From Lachnospiraceae bacterium (GTDB taxonomy: Bacteria; Bacillota; Clostridia; Lachnospirales; Lachnospiraceae): 64,000 bases of DNA. A program made the translations under genes and the position numbers. The stretch is from NCBI GenBank assembly GCA_022796795.1, contig JAAWJI010000012.1:1-64000 (forward strand). The letters run 5' to 3'. Of this stretch, positions 31,513-40,480 are shown piece by piece. Positions within the stretch are counted from its first letter, which is position 1, and every line of letters starts with the position of its first letter. The notes beneath the pieces were generated by a model. It saw nothing but the letters and a program-made list of their open reading frames with translations. It had not been told where the DNA came from and did no database searches.

Positions 31513-31639
31513 CACAGGCCCATGCAGAGAAAGTTTGCCGTTCATGGGGCGCACGGGCCGCGGGAGTAGGGAGAAAATCTTCCCTACTCGATGAAATGAA
31601 AAGGCCTGTGATTTGTGCAGGCAATTAGGAGGAATGATT

Positions 31640-33385
31640 ATGAGTGAAGAGATTTTAAGTGCTGTAAACGGGCAAGTATTCGGCGTCTGGTTTCTGATCG
31701 GCGCAGCCCTGGTGTTTTGGATGCAGGCAGGCTTTGCCATGGTGGAGGCGGGATTCACCAGGGCAAAGAACACGGGTAATATTCTGATGAAGAACCTGAT
31801 GGATTTCTGCATCGGCACCGTGGTATTTATTCTGATCGGCTTTAGCCTGCTGCTGGGGGAGGACCTGGCAGGACTGATCGGAAAGCCCGGGTTTGATATT
31901 TTTACCAGCTATGGGGAGTTTGACTGGTCCAATTTTGTATTTAATCTAGTGTTCTGCGCTACCACGGCCACTATTGTGTCAGGAGCTATGGCAGAGCGGA
32001 CCAAGTTTTTATCCTACTGCAGCTACTCGGCAGTGATTTCCGCTCTGATTTATCCTATTGAGGCGCACTGGATCTGGGGCGGCGGATGGCTCTCCCAGCT
32101 GGGCTTCCACGATTTTGCAGGCTCTTGCGCCATTCACATGGTGGGAGGCATTTCCGCTCTCATCGGCGCTAAGATTCTGGGACCCCGGATCGGCAAGTTT
32201 CAGAAGGATCAGACAGGAAAGATTGTGAAGGTCAATGCATTTCCGGGACACAACCTTCCTCTGGGCTGTCTAGGCGTGTTTATCCTCTGGCTGGGCTGGT
32301 ATGGATTTAACGGTGCGGCAGCCACATCTGTGGAGCAGCTGGGTTCTGTGTTTGTAACCACTACGGTGGCTCCGGCCATTGCCACGGTGGTGTGCATGGT
32401 ATTTACCTGGGTGCGTTACGGTAAGCCGGATATCTCCATGTGTCTGAACGCTTCCCTGGCAGGCCTTGTGGCTATCACAGCTCCCTGTGATGTGACGGAT
32501 GTGACGGGAGCCATTGTCATCGGCGCTGTGGCAGGACTGCTGGTGGTATTCGGGGTCTGGTTCCTGGATCATGTGCTGCGGGTGGATGATCCGGTGGGAG
32601 CTGTGGCGGTCCACTGCCTCAACGGAATCTGGGGTACCATTGCAGTGGGTCTGTTTGCCACCACCTCAGCGCCGGGCAACGACAGTCTGACCGGGCTTTT
32701 CTATGGTGGCGGCTTCCGGCTTCTGGGAATCCAGCTGGCAGGCTTCGCAGCAGTGGCAGCCTGGACAGCCGCGACCATTACCATAGCTTTTCTGGTGATC
32801 CGGGCAGCCGTAGGCCTGCGGGTGACAGAGGAGGAGGAGATCGTGGGACTGGATTCCTGTGAGCACGGCCTGCCCTCCGCCTATGCAGGATTTAGCATTA
32901 TGGATATTGCCAACACCATGACCATGGAGGTGAACGAGAACACCAACCTGGGCGTGGAGGATTATCAGGCGGCTTCTCAGGCACAGAGGGCTGCAGCCGT
33001 AAAGGTGGCGGCTGGTCCCAAGTCCGAATCCGGGATCTACAAGGTTTCGATTATCGCCAAGCTGTCCCGGTATGATCAGCTGAAGAAGGCCATGAATGAT
33101 ATCGGCGTCACGGGCATGACCGTCACCCAGGTCATGGGCTGCGGGGTGCAGAAAGGAGCCGGAGAGCGGTACCGGGGTGTGGAAATGGACGCCACTCTGC
33201 TTCCTAAGGTAAAGGTGGAGGTGATCGTGGGGAATATTCCTGTAGATACGGTCATTGAGGCAGCTAAGAGGGCCCTCTACACTGGACATATCGGGGACGG
33301 CAAGATTTTCGTCTACCCGGTAGATAAGGTGGTAAAGGTCCGTACCGGGGAGGAAGACCTGGCAGCGCTGCAGGATGTGGAGTAA
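31640..33385 (+). CDS. amt: ammonium transporter fused to C-terminal P-II (GlnB/GlnK) domain
   Basis: Amt core (VMWLGWYGFNGAAATS-like region, EAHWIWGGGWL) followed by YKVSIIAKLSRYDQLKKAMNDIGVTGMTVTQVMGCGVQKGAGERYRGVEMDATLLPKVKVEVIV...GHIGDGKIFVYPV. Confidence 0.95.
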   Translation: MSEEILSAVNGQVFGVWFLIGAALVFWMQAGFAMVEAGFTRAKNTGNILMKNLMDFCIGTVVFILIGFSLLLGEDLAGLIGKPGFDIFTSYGEFDWSNFVFNLVFCATTATIVSGAMAERTKFLSYCSYSAVISALIYPIEAHWIWGGGWLSQLGFHDFAGSCAIHMVGGISALIGAKILGPRIGKFQKDQTGKIVKVNAFPGHNLPLGCLGVFILWLGWYGFNGAAATSVEQLGSVFVTTTVAPAIATVVCMVFTWVRYGKPDISMCLNASLAGLVAITAPCDVTDVTGAIVIGAVAGLLVVFGVWFLDHVLRVDDPVGAVAVHCLNGIWGTIAVGLFATTSAPGNDSLTGLFYGGGFRLLGIQLAGFAAVAAWTAATITIAFLVIRAAVGLRVTEEEEIVGLDSCEHGLPSAYAGFSIMDIANTMTMEVNENTNLGVEDYQAASQAQRAAAVKVAAGPKSESGIYKVSIIAKLSRYDQLKKAMNDIGVTGMTVTQVMGCGVQKGAGERYRGVEMDATLLPKVKVEVIVGNIPVDTVIEAAKRALYTGHIGDGKIFVYPVDKVVKVRTGEEDLAALQDVE

Positions 33386-33531
33386 TCATTCAAATGTTTA
33401 GACTTTTTTAACAAGTATTGGAAGAAAAAAGATAGTAATTTGAACGTTGCTGTGGTATACTGTGAATAACGAAAAAATGGAGAGAAGGTACCTCGACGCC
33501 TTCTGTTTCAGGAAAGGAACTGGGTGATACT

Positions 33532-33792
33532 ATGAATAAGCTTGACGATCTGCTGGCAGCCTCCAGGCTCAATGAGCTGCTGCACAAAAAGGAAGTAGAG
33601 GAGAAAAATAAAAACACGCTTCTCTGGGTGCTGGCCGTTATCGGCGCTGTAGCTGCAGTGGCGGCTATTGCTTACGCAGTATACCGCTATTTTACCCCCG
33701 ATTATCTGGAGGATTTTGAGGACGACTTTGACGATGACTTTGATGACGATTTCTTTGACGACGATGACGATGATGAGGACGACGACGAATAG
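33532..33792 (+). CDS. small single-TM protein with Asp-rich C-terminal tail
   Basis: TM LWVLAVIGAVAAVAAIAYAVYRYF then DFEDDFDDDFDDDFFDDDDDDEDDDE. Confidence 0.75.
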   Translation: MNKLDDLLAASRLNELLHKKEVEEKNKNTLLWVLAVIGAVAAVAAIAYAVYRYFTPDYLEDFEDDFDDDFDDDFFDDDDDDEDDDE

Positions 33793-33818
33793 TCAGAAAA
33801 GCAGGGAAATTGAAGGTA

Positions 33819-33850
33819 GGGCTGCCGCAGCAGTTTGCGGCAGCCTTTTC
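33819..33850 (+). terminator. intrinsic terminator
   Basis: GGCTGCCGC-agcagttt-GCGGCAGCC-TTTT. Confidence 0.85.
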
Positions 33851-33902
33851 GTCTGTCTGAGGGGAGAAAAGGAAAGGCAACAGTCCGCATTGTTTGGTGA
33901 AT

Positions 33903-34034
33903 GAAGACAGAAGATCTGGAAGGCAGAAGCGGAATATAGAACAAGAGCCTGTGAGCAGAAGAAAAATGGAGAACAAGAGCCTGGAAGGCAGAAGCGGAAT
34001 GGAGAATAAGAGCCTGGAAGGCAGAAGAGAAATG
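33903..34034 (+). repeat. ~4 tandem copies of a 32-33-bp unit upstream of rlmD
   Basis: AAGAGCCTGGAAGGCAGAAGCGGAATGGAGAAT and variants. Confidence 0.85.
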
Positions 34035-34087
34035 GAGAATAAAAGACTTTCAGATAATTGAGAAGAATGAAAAAAAAGGGGAGAGGG

Positions 34088-35497
34088 ATGGCTATGAAAA
34101 AGGGACAGATTTTCGAGGGGATCGTAGAGAAGGTGGAGTTTCCCAATAAAGGTATGGTGAGGGTGGAGGACCGACAGGTTGTGGTGAAAAACACGCTGCC
34201 AGGGCAAAAGGTACGCTTTGCCTTGCAGAAGCTGCGGAAGGGGAAGTGTGAAGGACGACTTCTGGAGATTTTGGAGCATGCAGAGCAGGAGGTGGAGGCG
34301 GCCTGTCCTCATTTTGGGGACTGCGGAGGCTGCACCTATCAGAATCTGTCCTATGAGGACCAGCTAAGGCTAAAGGAGCAGCAGGTTCGGGAGATTTTGG
34401 ATGAAGCCATTTGCGGGAGAGGACATTCCTACAAGTTTGAGGGGATCCTGCCAAGTCCGGTTGCTTTTGGCTATCGGAACAAAATGGAGTTTTCCTTTGG
34501 AGATGCGTATAAGGACGGGCCTCTGGCTCTGGGACTGCACAAAAGGGGAAGCTTTTACGATATTGTGACAGCCGGGGACTGCAGGATCGCGGATGAAGAT
34601 TTTGGACAAATTCTTCGGGAGACCCTTGCACTTTTTCAGGAGCTGGATCTTTCTTTTTATCACAAAATGCAACACACAGGATACCTGCGTCATCTTCTGG
34701 TGCGAAAGGGCGCAAAGACAGGGGAGATTCTGGCAGACTTAGTAACCACAGGTCAGCTGGATCAGGACAGAGAAAGGGAGATTCTGGAAATCTGGAAGGA
34801 GAGGCTTTTGGCTCTGCCATTGAAGGGAACCTTCAGGGGAATCCTTCACACCAGAAACGACAGTCTGGCAGATGTGGTGCAGAGCGATCATACGGAGGTT
34901 CTCTACGGACAAGAGCATTTTCAGGAGGAGCTTTTGGGGCTGTATTTTCAGATTTCTCCCTTCTCTTTCTTTCAGACTAATTCCCTGGGGGCCCAGGTGC
35001 TCTACGAGAAGGCCCGCTCCTATGTGGGGGAGACAGAGGATAAAGTAATCTTCGACCTTTACAGCGGCACAGGCACCATCGCTCAAATCCTGGCTCCAGT
35101 GGCAAGGAAGGTCATTGGCGTGGAGATTGTGGAGGAGGCGGTGGAGGCTGCCCGGATTAACGCGGCAAAAAACGGCCTGACCAACTGCAGTTTCCTGGCC
35201 GGGGATGTGCTGAAGGTGCTGGATACCATTGAGGAAAAACCTGATTTTATTGTGCTGGATCCGCCCCGGGACGGGATTCATCCCAAGGCACTGGAAAAGA
35301 TTATTGCCTATGGGGTAGAGCAGATGGTTTATATCTCCTGCAAACCCACCAGCCTGGCCAGGGATTTGGAGGTGCTTTTGGAGCGAGGATATGAGGTGGA
35401 GAAGGCTGGGTGCGTGGATATGTTTCCTTGGTCGGGGAATGTTGAGACAGTTGTAATGCTTTCCCGCAAAAGTTATGACGGTGATGAAGTAATATAA
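34088..35497 (+). CDS. rlmD: 23S rRNA (uracil-C5)-methyltransferase, RlmD/RumA family
   Basis: TRAM-like N-terminus, CPHFGDCGGCTYQNLSYEDQL, FDLYSGTGTIAQILA, VLDPPRDGIHPKALEKI. Confidence 0.92.
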   Translation: MAMKKGQIFEGIVEKVEFPNKGMVRVEDRQVVVKNTLPGQKVRFALQKLRKGKCEGRLLEILEHAEQEVEAACPHFGDCGGCTYQNLSYEDQLRLKEQQVREILDEAICGRGHSYKFEGILPSPVAFGYRNKMEFSFGDAYKDGPLALGLHKRGSFYDIVTAGDCRIADEDFGQILRETLALFQELDLSFYHKMQHTGYLRHLLVRKGAKTGEILADLVTTGQLDQDREREILEIWKERLLALPLKGTFRGILHTRNDSLADVVQSDHTEVLYGQEHFQEELLGLYFQISPFSFFQTNSLGAQVLYEKARSYVGETEDKVIFDLYSGTGTIAQILAPVARKVIGVEIVEEAVEAARINAAKNGLTNCSFLAGDVLKVLDTIEEKPDFIVLDPPRDGIHPKALEKIIAYGVEQMVYISCKPTSLARDLEVLLERGYEVEKAGCVDMFPWSGNVETVVMLSRKSYDGDEVI

Positions 35498-35653
35498 AAA
35501 TCCAAAGAAAACCAATACAAACAAGAATAGAACCCCTGGTTTCCCCCAGGCGGCACCTTCCCAATATTATTCAAAATATCCCATCCCTAACAGTAGGATT
35601 CTCCCCAAAAACCTCTATAATAATCTTAAGAATAAGCATGGGGAGGGAGAAGC

Positions 35654-35919
35654 ATGAGATACGGATATTTTGACAATGACAAGAGGGAGTATGTGATTGA
35701 CCGGGTTGACCTGCCTGTTTCCTGGACCAATTATCTGGGGGTTAAGGATCTGGCAATGGTGGTGAATCACACGGCGGGGGGATACGCTTTCTATAAGACT
35801 CCGGAATATCACCGGATCACCCGGTTTCGGGGAAATGCAGTTCCCATGGACTGGCCGGGCCACTATGTGTATCTGCGGGATGCGGAGGCGTGCATCAGGT
35901 TAAGGTGGTAATGGGATAG
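35654..35919 (+). pseudogene. GH94 glycoside phosphorylase remnant: N-terminal ~80 aa joined out of frame to the last ~11 codons
   Basis: MRYGYFDNDKREYVIDRVDLPVSWTNYLGVKDLAMVVNHTAGGYAFYKTPEYHRITRFRGNAVPMDWPGHYVYLRDAE then, in +1 frame from 35884, GGVHQVKVVMG*. Confidence 0.85.
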
Positions 35920-35942
35920 AAGAAAAAATAGGAGGGAACGGG

Positions 35943-37355
35943 ATGATTAGATTTGGTACAGGAGGCTGGAGAGCTATTATTGGGGATGAATTTACAAAAC
36001 GCAATATACAGACGCTGGCCTGTGCATTGGCGCGGAAAATGAAAGACGAAGGCGTGGCGGAGAAGGGAATCGTGCTGGGCTATGACAGGCGGTTTCTGGC
36101 CAAGGAGGCTATGCAGTGGGCGGCTGTGGTTTTTGCACAGGAAGAGATCAAGGCGTTTCTGATTAACAAATCTTCCCCCACTCCCCTGGTGATGTATTAT
36201 GTGAAAACCCATGAGCTTCCCTATGGAATGATGGTGACTGCCAGTCATAACCCGGCGATTTATAACGGAATCAAGGTGTTTACCGCCGGAGGCCGGGACG
36301 CAGATGAGATGCAGACCAGGGACATGGAAAATTATATTTCCGATATCGATCCGGAGGCTGTCCGGGGGATGGAATATGAAAAGGCTCTGGAACAGGGAAT
36401 GATTACGGAAATTTATCCTCTGAATGAATACCTGGACAGCATTATTTCGGCTGTGGACATGAAGGCTATCCGCCGGGCCAGGCTTAAGATTGCCTTAGAT
36501 CCCATGTACGGAGTCAGCGAAACCTCTCTGAAGACTATTTTGCTGACGGCCCGCTGTGAGGTGGACACCATTCATGAACGCCACGACACCTTGTTCGGAG
36601 GCAAGCTTCCTTCCCCTTCCGCCAGCACCTTACGAGCCCTGCAGACCTATGTGATGGACAACGGATGCCATATTGGCATTGCCACAGACGGGGACGCAGA
36701 CCGGATCGGCATCATTGACGATGCGGGAAATTTCCTGCATCCCAATGATATTCTGGTGCTGCTCTATTACTATCTGGTGAAGCACAAGGGCTGGCAGGGA
36801 CCGGTGGTCAGAAATATTGCAACCACTCATATGCTGGACTGGGTGGCCGCCTCTTTCGGGGAGCGCTGCTATGAGGTTCCCGTGGGCTTTAAGTACATAT
36901 CTGCCAAAATGCAGGAGACTGACGCGGTGATCGGCGGGGAATCCTCCGGCGGACTTACGGTCCGGGGGCATATCAGCGGCAAGGACGGAATCTACGCGGC
37001 ATCCCTTCTGGTGGAGATGCTTGCGGTCACCGGAAAGAAACTGTCGGAGCTGACCAGGGAGATTCGCCAGGAGTGCGGGGCGATTTTTATGGAAGAGCGG
37101 GATTACTCCTTCTCCCAGGAGAAAAAGGCGGAAATGAACCGGATTTTGTTGGAAGAAAAGCAGATTCCGGAACTGCCCTTTGAGATAGAGCGAATTTCCT
37201 ATCTGGACGGCTGCAAGGTGTATTTCAAAAACGGAGGCTGGGTGATTGCCCGGTTTTCCGGCACAGAGCCCCTTCTGCGGATTTTCTGCGAGATGCCGGA
37301 GCCGGAGGATGCCAAAAGGATCTGTAAAATTCTGGAAGAATTTCTGGGCCTATAG
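35943..37355 (+). CDS. phosphoglucomutase/phosphomannomutase family protein
   Basis: IRFGTGGWRAIIGDEF, MVTASHNPAIYNGIK, ATDGDADRIGI, ARFSGTEPLLRIF. Confidence 0.93.
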   Translation: MIRFGTGGWRAIIGDEFTKRNIQTLACALARKMKDEGVAEKGIVLGYDRRFLAKEAMQWAAVVFAQEEIKAFLINKSSPTPLVMYYVKTHELPYGMMVTASHNPAIYNGIKVFTAGGRDADEMQTRDMENYISDIDPEAVRGMEYEKALEQGMITEIYPLNEYLDSIISAVDMKAIRRARLKIALDPMYGVSETSLKTILLTARCEVDTIHERHDTLFGGKLPSPSASTLRALQTYVMDNGCHIGIATDGDADRIGIIDDAGNFLHPNDILVLLYYYLVKHKGWQGPVVRNIATTHMLDWVAASFGERCYEVPVGFKYISAKMQETDAVIGGESSGGLTVRGHISGKDGIYAASLLVEMLAVTGKKLSELTREIRQECGAIFMEERDYSFSQEKKAEMNRILLEEKQIPELPFEIERISYLDGCKVYFKNGGWVIARFSGTEPLLRIFCEMPEPEDAKRICKILEEFLGL

Positions 37356-37586
37356 AAATTGTGTCCGATGAATCCGGAAAGCTTCGGGCATGCATACACT
37401 TTTTCATGGGAAAAGGATACAATGCTATGGGAACGATCTTAAAAAATGCGCTTCGGCCAATGAGTACCGGAATCAGATTTTGGGGAAAGAATAAAAAAAC
37501 AGTTGACTTAAACTTGACTTTAAGTGCTAAAATAAAAATGATGCAGTACAGAAGGAAAATCCAAATGCTTACAAGAGGAAATTCGT

Positions 37587-38594
37587 ATGAGTCAAAAGAA
37601 GATGATTCTGTGTCCGGCCGGAGACCGCTATATCCCCTATAGCGAGAGAACAGGAAATGAGTCCATTGTATATTTTACCCGGGATCTGTCCCCCCAGGGA
37701 CTGAGAAAAATCTATGGGAGAGTCAGCGGAAATCTCACGGGAAAGGTGGGAATCAAGCTGCACACCGGGGAGAAAAATGGTCCCAACATTATTCCCAGGG
37801 ATTGGGTGGAGCATCTGGTTTTGGAGGAGCTTTTGGAGGCTTCCATTATTGAGACCAACACGTATTATGAGGGGGACCGTTATACCACAGAGGAGCATCG
37901 GAAAACCCTGGAGGTAAACGGATGGACCTTCTGTCCGGTGGATATTCTGGACGAGAGCGGGACCGCCATGCTTCCGGTTAAGGACGGAAACTGGTTTACG
38001 GAAATGTCCATGGGAAAGAATCTGCTGGAGTATGATTCTTTGCTGGCCCTGACTCATTTCAAGGGGCATACCATGGGAGGCTTCGGGGGCTCCAACAAGA
38101 ATATCGGGATCGGATGCGCCGACGGACGCGTGGGAAAGGGCATGATTCATACCACGCCCGGTTCTCAGGAAATGTGGAATATCAGCATGGAGGAATTCAT
38201 GGAGCGCATGACAGAGTCTACCAAGGCTGTGGTGGATCACTTCGGCAGGCAGATCGCCTACATTAACGTCATGCGCAATATGTCTGTGTCCTGCGATTGT
38301 GAGGGATGCCAGGCGCTTCCCGTAGTAACCCCGAATATTGGCATTACCGCATCTGTGGATCTTTTGGCTGTAGACCAGGCCTCCGTGGATCTGGTGTACG
38401 CCCTGGGTGAGAAGGATCATCACGACCTGGTGGAGCGCATGGAAACTCGTCACGGCCTGCGGCAGCTGACCTATATGAAAGAGCTGGGTATGGGTAATGA
38501 CAGGTATATCCTGGTGGATCTTGACCATGAAGACGCCAGGATCAGCCCGGCGGATGCGGTGAAGGATGTAAAGCCCTTTGTGGATGAAAAATAG
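37587..38594 (+). CDS. DUF362 domain-containing protein
   Basis: VGIKLHTGEKNGPNIIPRDWVEHLV, LTHFKGHTMGGFGGSNKNIGIGCADGRVGKGMIHT. Confidence 0.85.
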   Translation: MSQKKMILCPAGDRYIPYSERTGNESIVYFTRDLSPQGLRKIYGRVSGNLTGKVGIKLHTGEKNGPNIIPRDWVEHLVLEELLEASIIETNTYYEGDRYTTEEHRKTLEVNGWTFCPVDILDESGTAMLPVKDGNWFTEMSMGKNLLEYDSLLALTHFKGHTMGGFGGSNKNIGIGCADGRVGKGMIHTTPGSQEMWNISMEEFMERMTESTKAVVDHFGRQIAYINVMRNMSVSCDCEGCQALPVVTPNIGITASVDLLAVDQASVDLVYALGEKDHHDLVERMETRHGLRQLTYMKELGMGNDRYILVDLDHEDARISPADAVKDVKPFVDEK

Positions 38595-38603
38595 GGCGTA
38601 AAG

Positions 38604-38667
38604 TCACATAAGGAGATGTTGAAAAGCAAGGGTATTCCAAGAATCTATTTGGAGTATCCTTGTTTTT
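38604..38667 (+). terminator. terminator cassette, copy A
   Basis: AAGGGTATTCC...GGAGTATCCTTGTTTTT; near-identical to 46456-46519. Confidence 0.8.
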
Positions 38668-38830
38668 GTGCGCTCAGATTGAACGGACAAGGATTGATAG
38701 CTATTACAGGAAAGAGGTTGTTTTCTGATACAAAAAGAACACAGAGGATGGTTGCTGGAGAGATAAAGGAGAGGGTAAGATAAAAGTAAAATACTTCAAC
38801 TACATGGAAAATCTGTAGGACAGAAAAAGT

Positions 38831-38840
38831 AAAACGTTTA
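38831..38840. promoter_or_regulatory. AAAACGTTTA LacI-type operator
   Basis: Shares AAACGTTTAGATTT with 40342-40355. Confidence 0.55.
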
Positions 38841-38920
38841 GATTTTTATTTACTCAAAAGCCGTTTTTTCGTTTTTTTGTGTGCTATAATGGGGCCATCA
38901 AAAAGAAAGAGGTGCGAAAT

Positions 38921-40171
38921 ATGACTTCCAGAGAACGTGTATTAGCTGCTGTCAATCATAAAGAACCAGATTATCTGCCTATGGATTTGGGCAGCAATGT
39001 GAGTGCGGGAATATCCGGTCAGGCCTATGCCAATTTAAGAGAACACTTGGGAATCAAGGAGGGACATACCCGGATTTACGATGTGGTGCAGCAGGTGGCG
39101 CAGCCCGAGGAGTGCGTGCTGGATATTATCGGTGCGGATGCCCTGGACGTGGCCCGGGTTTACAATGAGAAGGACAGTGACTGGTACGATGTGACTCTGA
39201 GCAATGGAAAAACCGGCCAGTGGCCTTCCTGGTTTCGGCCGGAGAAAAATGCGGACGGCGGCTATGACGTGTTCCAGGACGGAGTGCTGATTGCACGGAT
39301 GCCTAAGGGAGGCATGTGTTTTGATCAGATGATCTTCCCCTACAAGGAGGATTACCCGGACAATTTTGACGATCTGGATCACGCCATGGGACAGGTGTTG
39401 TGGAGCGCCCTGGTTCACGGGCCCTGGGATCATATGAAGGATTTCCCCACAGAGGATGCCTTCTACGCGGACCTGAGAGAGCGCTGTCTGAAGCTTCGGG
39501 CCGGCACGGACCGGGCTTTAATGATTACCTGCGGGTGCAATCTTTTCGAGTGGGGAACCTTCCTGCGCCGGATGGAGAATTTCCTCATGGATATTTATGC
39601 AGAGCCGGAGAATGTGCAGGAGCTTGTAGAGCAGCTGATGGTGCGCCATCTTCATACCCTGGAAAAGACCTGCGCGGTTGTAGGCGATGTTGTGGATATT
39701 TTGCGGTTCGGCGATGACCTGGGCATGGATAAAAATATGTTTATGTCCCCGGAGAAATATCGGGAGCTGTTTAAGCCCTATCACACCAAGCTTAATGAAT
39801 ATGTACATACCCACAGCAATATGAAAACCTTCCTTCACTCCTGCGGATCCATCTACGGAGTGATGGGGGATTTGATCGACGCGGGATACGATATTATCAA
39901 TCCGGTGCAGACCACGGCCTATCAGATGGATCCTGCCCGTCTGAAGAAGGAATTTGGAAAGGATATTACCTTCTGGGGCGGCGGATGCAATACCCGTTCG
40001 GTTTTAAACCATTCCACTCCGGAAGAGGTATATGACTATACCTGCAGGATGATCGAGATCTTTCATCATGACGGCGGCTTTGTATTTAACACGGAGCACA
40101 ATATTCTTCCGGATGTTCCGCCGGAGAATATTATGGCTATGTACAAGGCTGTAGAAAATGCAAGAAAATAG
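38921..40171 (+). CDS. uroporphyrinogen decarboxylase (URO-D) superfamily protein
   Basis: MTSRERVLAAVNHKEPDYLPMDLGSN, FLHSCGSIYGVMGDLIDAGYDIINPVQ, FWGGGCNT. Confidence 0.88.
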   Translation: MTSRERVLAAVNHKEPDYLPMDLGSNVSAGISGQAYANLREHLGIKEGHTRIYDVVQQVAQPEECVLDIIGADALDVARVYNEKDSDWYDVTLSNGKTGQWPSWFRPEKNADGGYDVFQDGVLIARMPKGGMCFDQMIFPYKEDYPDNFDDLDHAMGQVLWSALVHGPWDHMKDFPTEDAFYADLRERCLKLRAGTDRALMITCGCNLFEWGTFLRRMENFLMDIYAEPENVQELVEQLMVRHLHTLEKTCAVVGDVVDILRFGDDLGMDKNMFMSPEKYRELFKPYHTKLNEYVHTHSNMKTFLHSCGSIYGVMGDLIDAGYDIINPVQTTAYQMDPARLKKEFGKDITFWGGGCNTRSVLNHSTPEEVYDYTCRMIEIFHHDGGFVFNTEHNILPDVPPENIMAMYKAVENARK

Positions 40172-40340
40172 AAAAAGCTGAAATAGAAAAAGCTGAAATG
40201 CGAAAAAGCCTCCTAAAAATCGGTGTGCGTGGGGACGTATATGTCCTCCGTACACCGGTGTTTATAAAATATATGCAACCTGTGAAAGCGTTATATGTGA
40301 AAGACAGAGGAATTGTCTGGTTAAGGGAAAACTAATTGGC

Positions 40341-40350
40341 GAAACGTTTA
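40341..40350. promoter_or_regulatory. GAAACGTTTA LacI-type operator
   Basis: Palindromic AAACGTTT upstream of the SGNH/ABC operon. Confidence 0.5.
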
Positions 40351-40480
40351 GATTTAGAAACAGACATGGGCCTGAATACAACGGCAGAGAAATCATAGGA
40401 ACAAGAAATCAAAGAAACATGAAATCAAAGATATAAGAAATCAAAGAAAATAAATATGAAAACAAAAACAGGAGGTTTGA

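Noticed and set aside
33707-33790. GAY-rich tract as a low-complexity assembly artefact
   Set aside because: It keeps an open frame, ends in a clean stop, and is followed by a good terminator, so it is kept as a CDS.
35654-35911. 85-aa ORF as an intact small protein
   Set aside because: Both the N-terminal similarity and the out-of-frame C-terminal GGVHQVKVVMG fit a deleted GH94 gene better.
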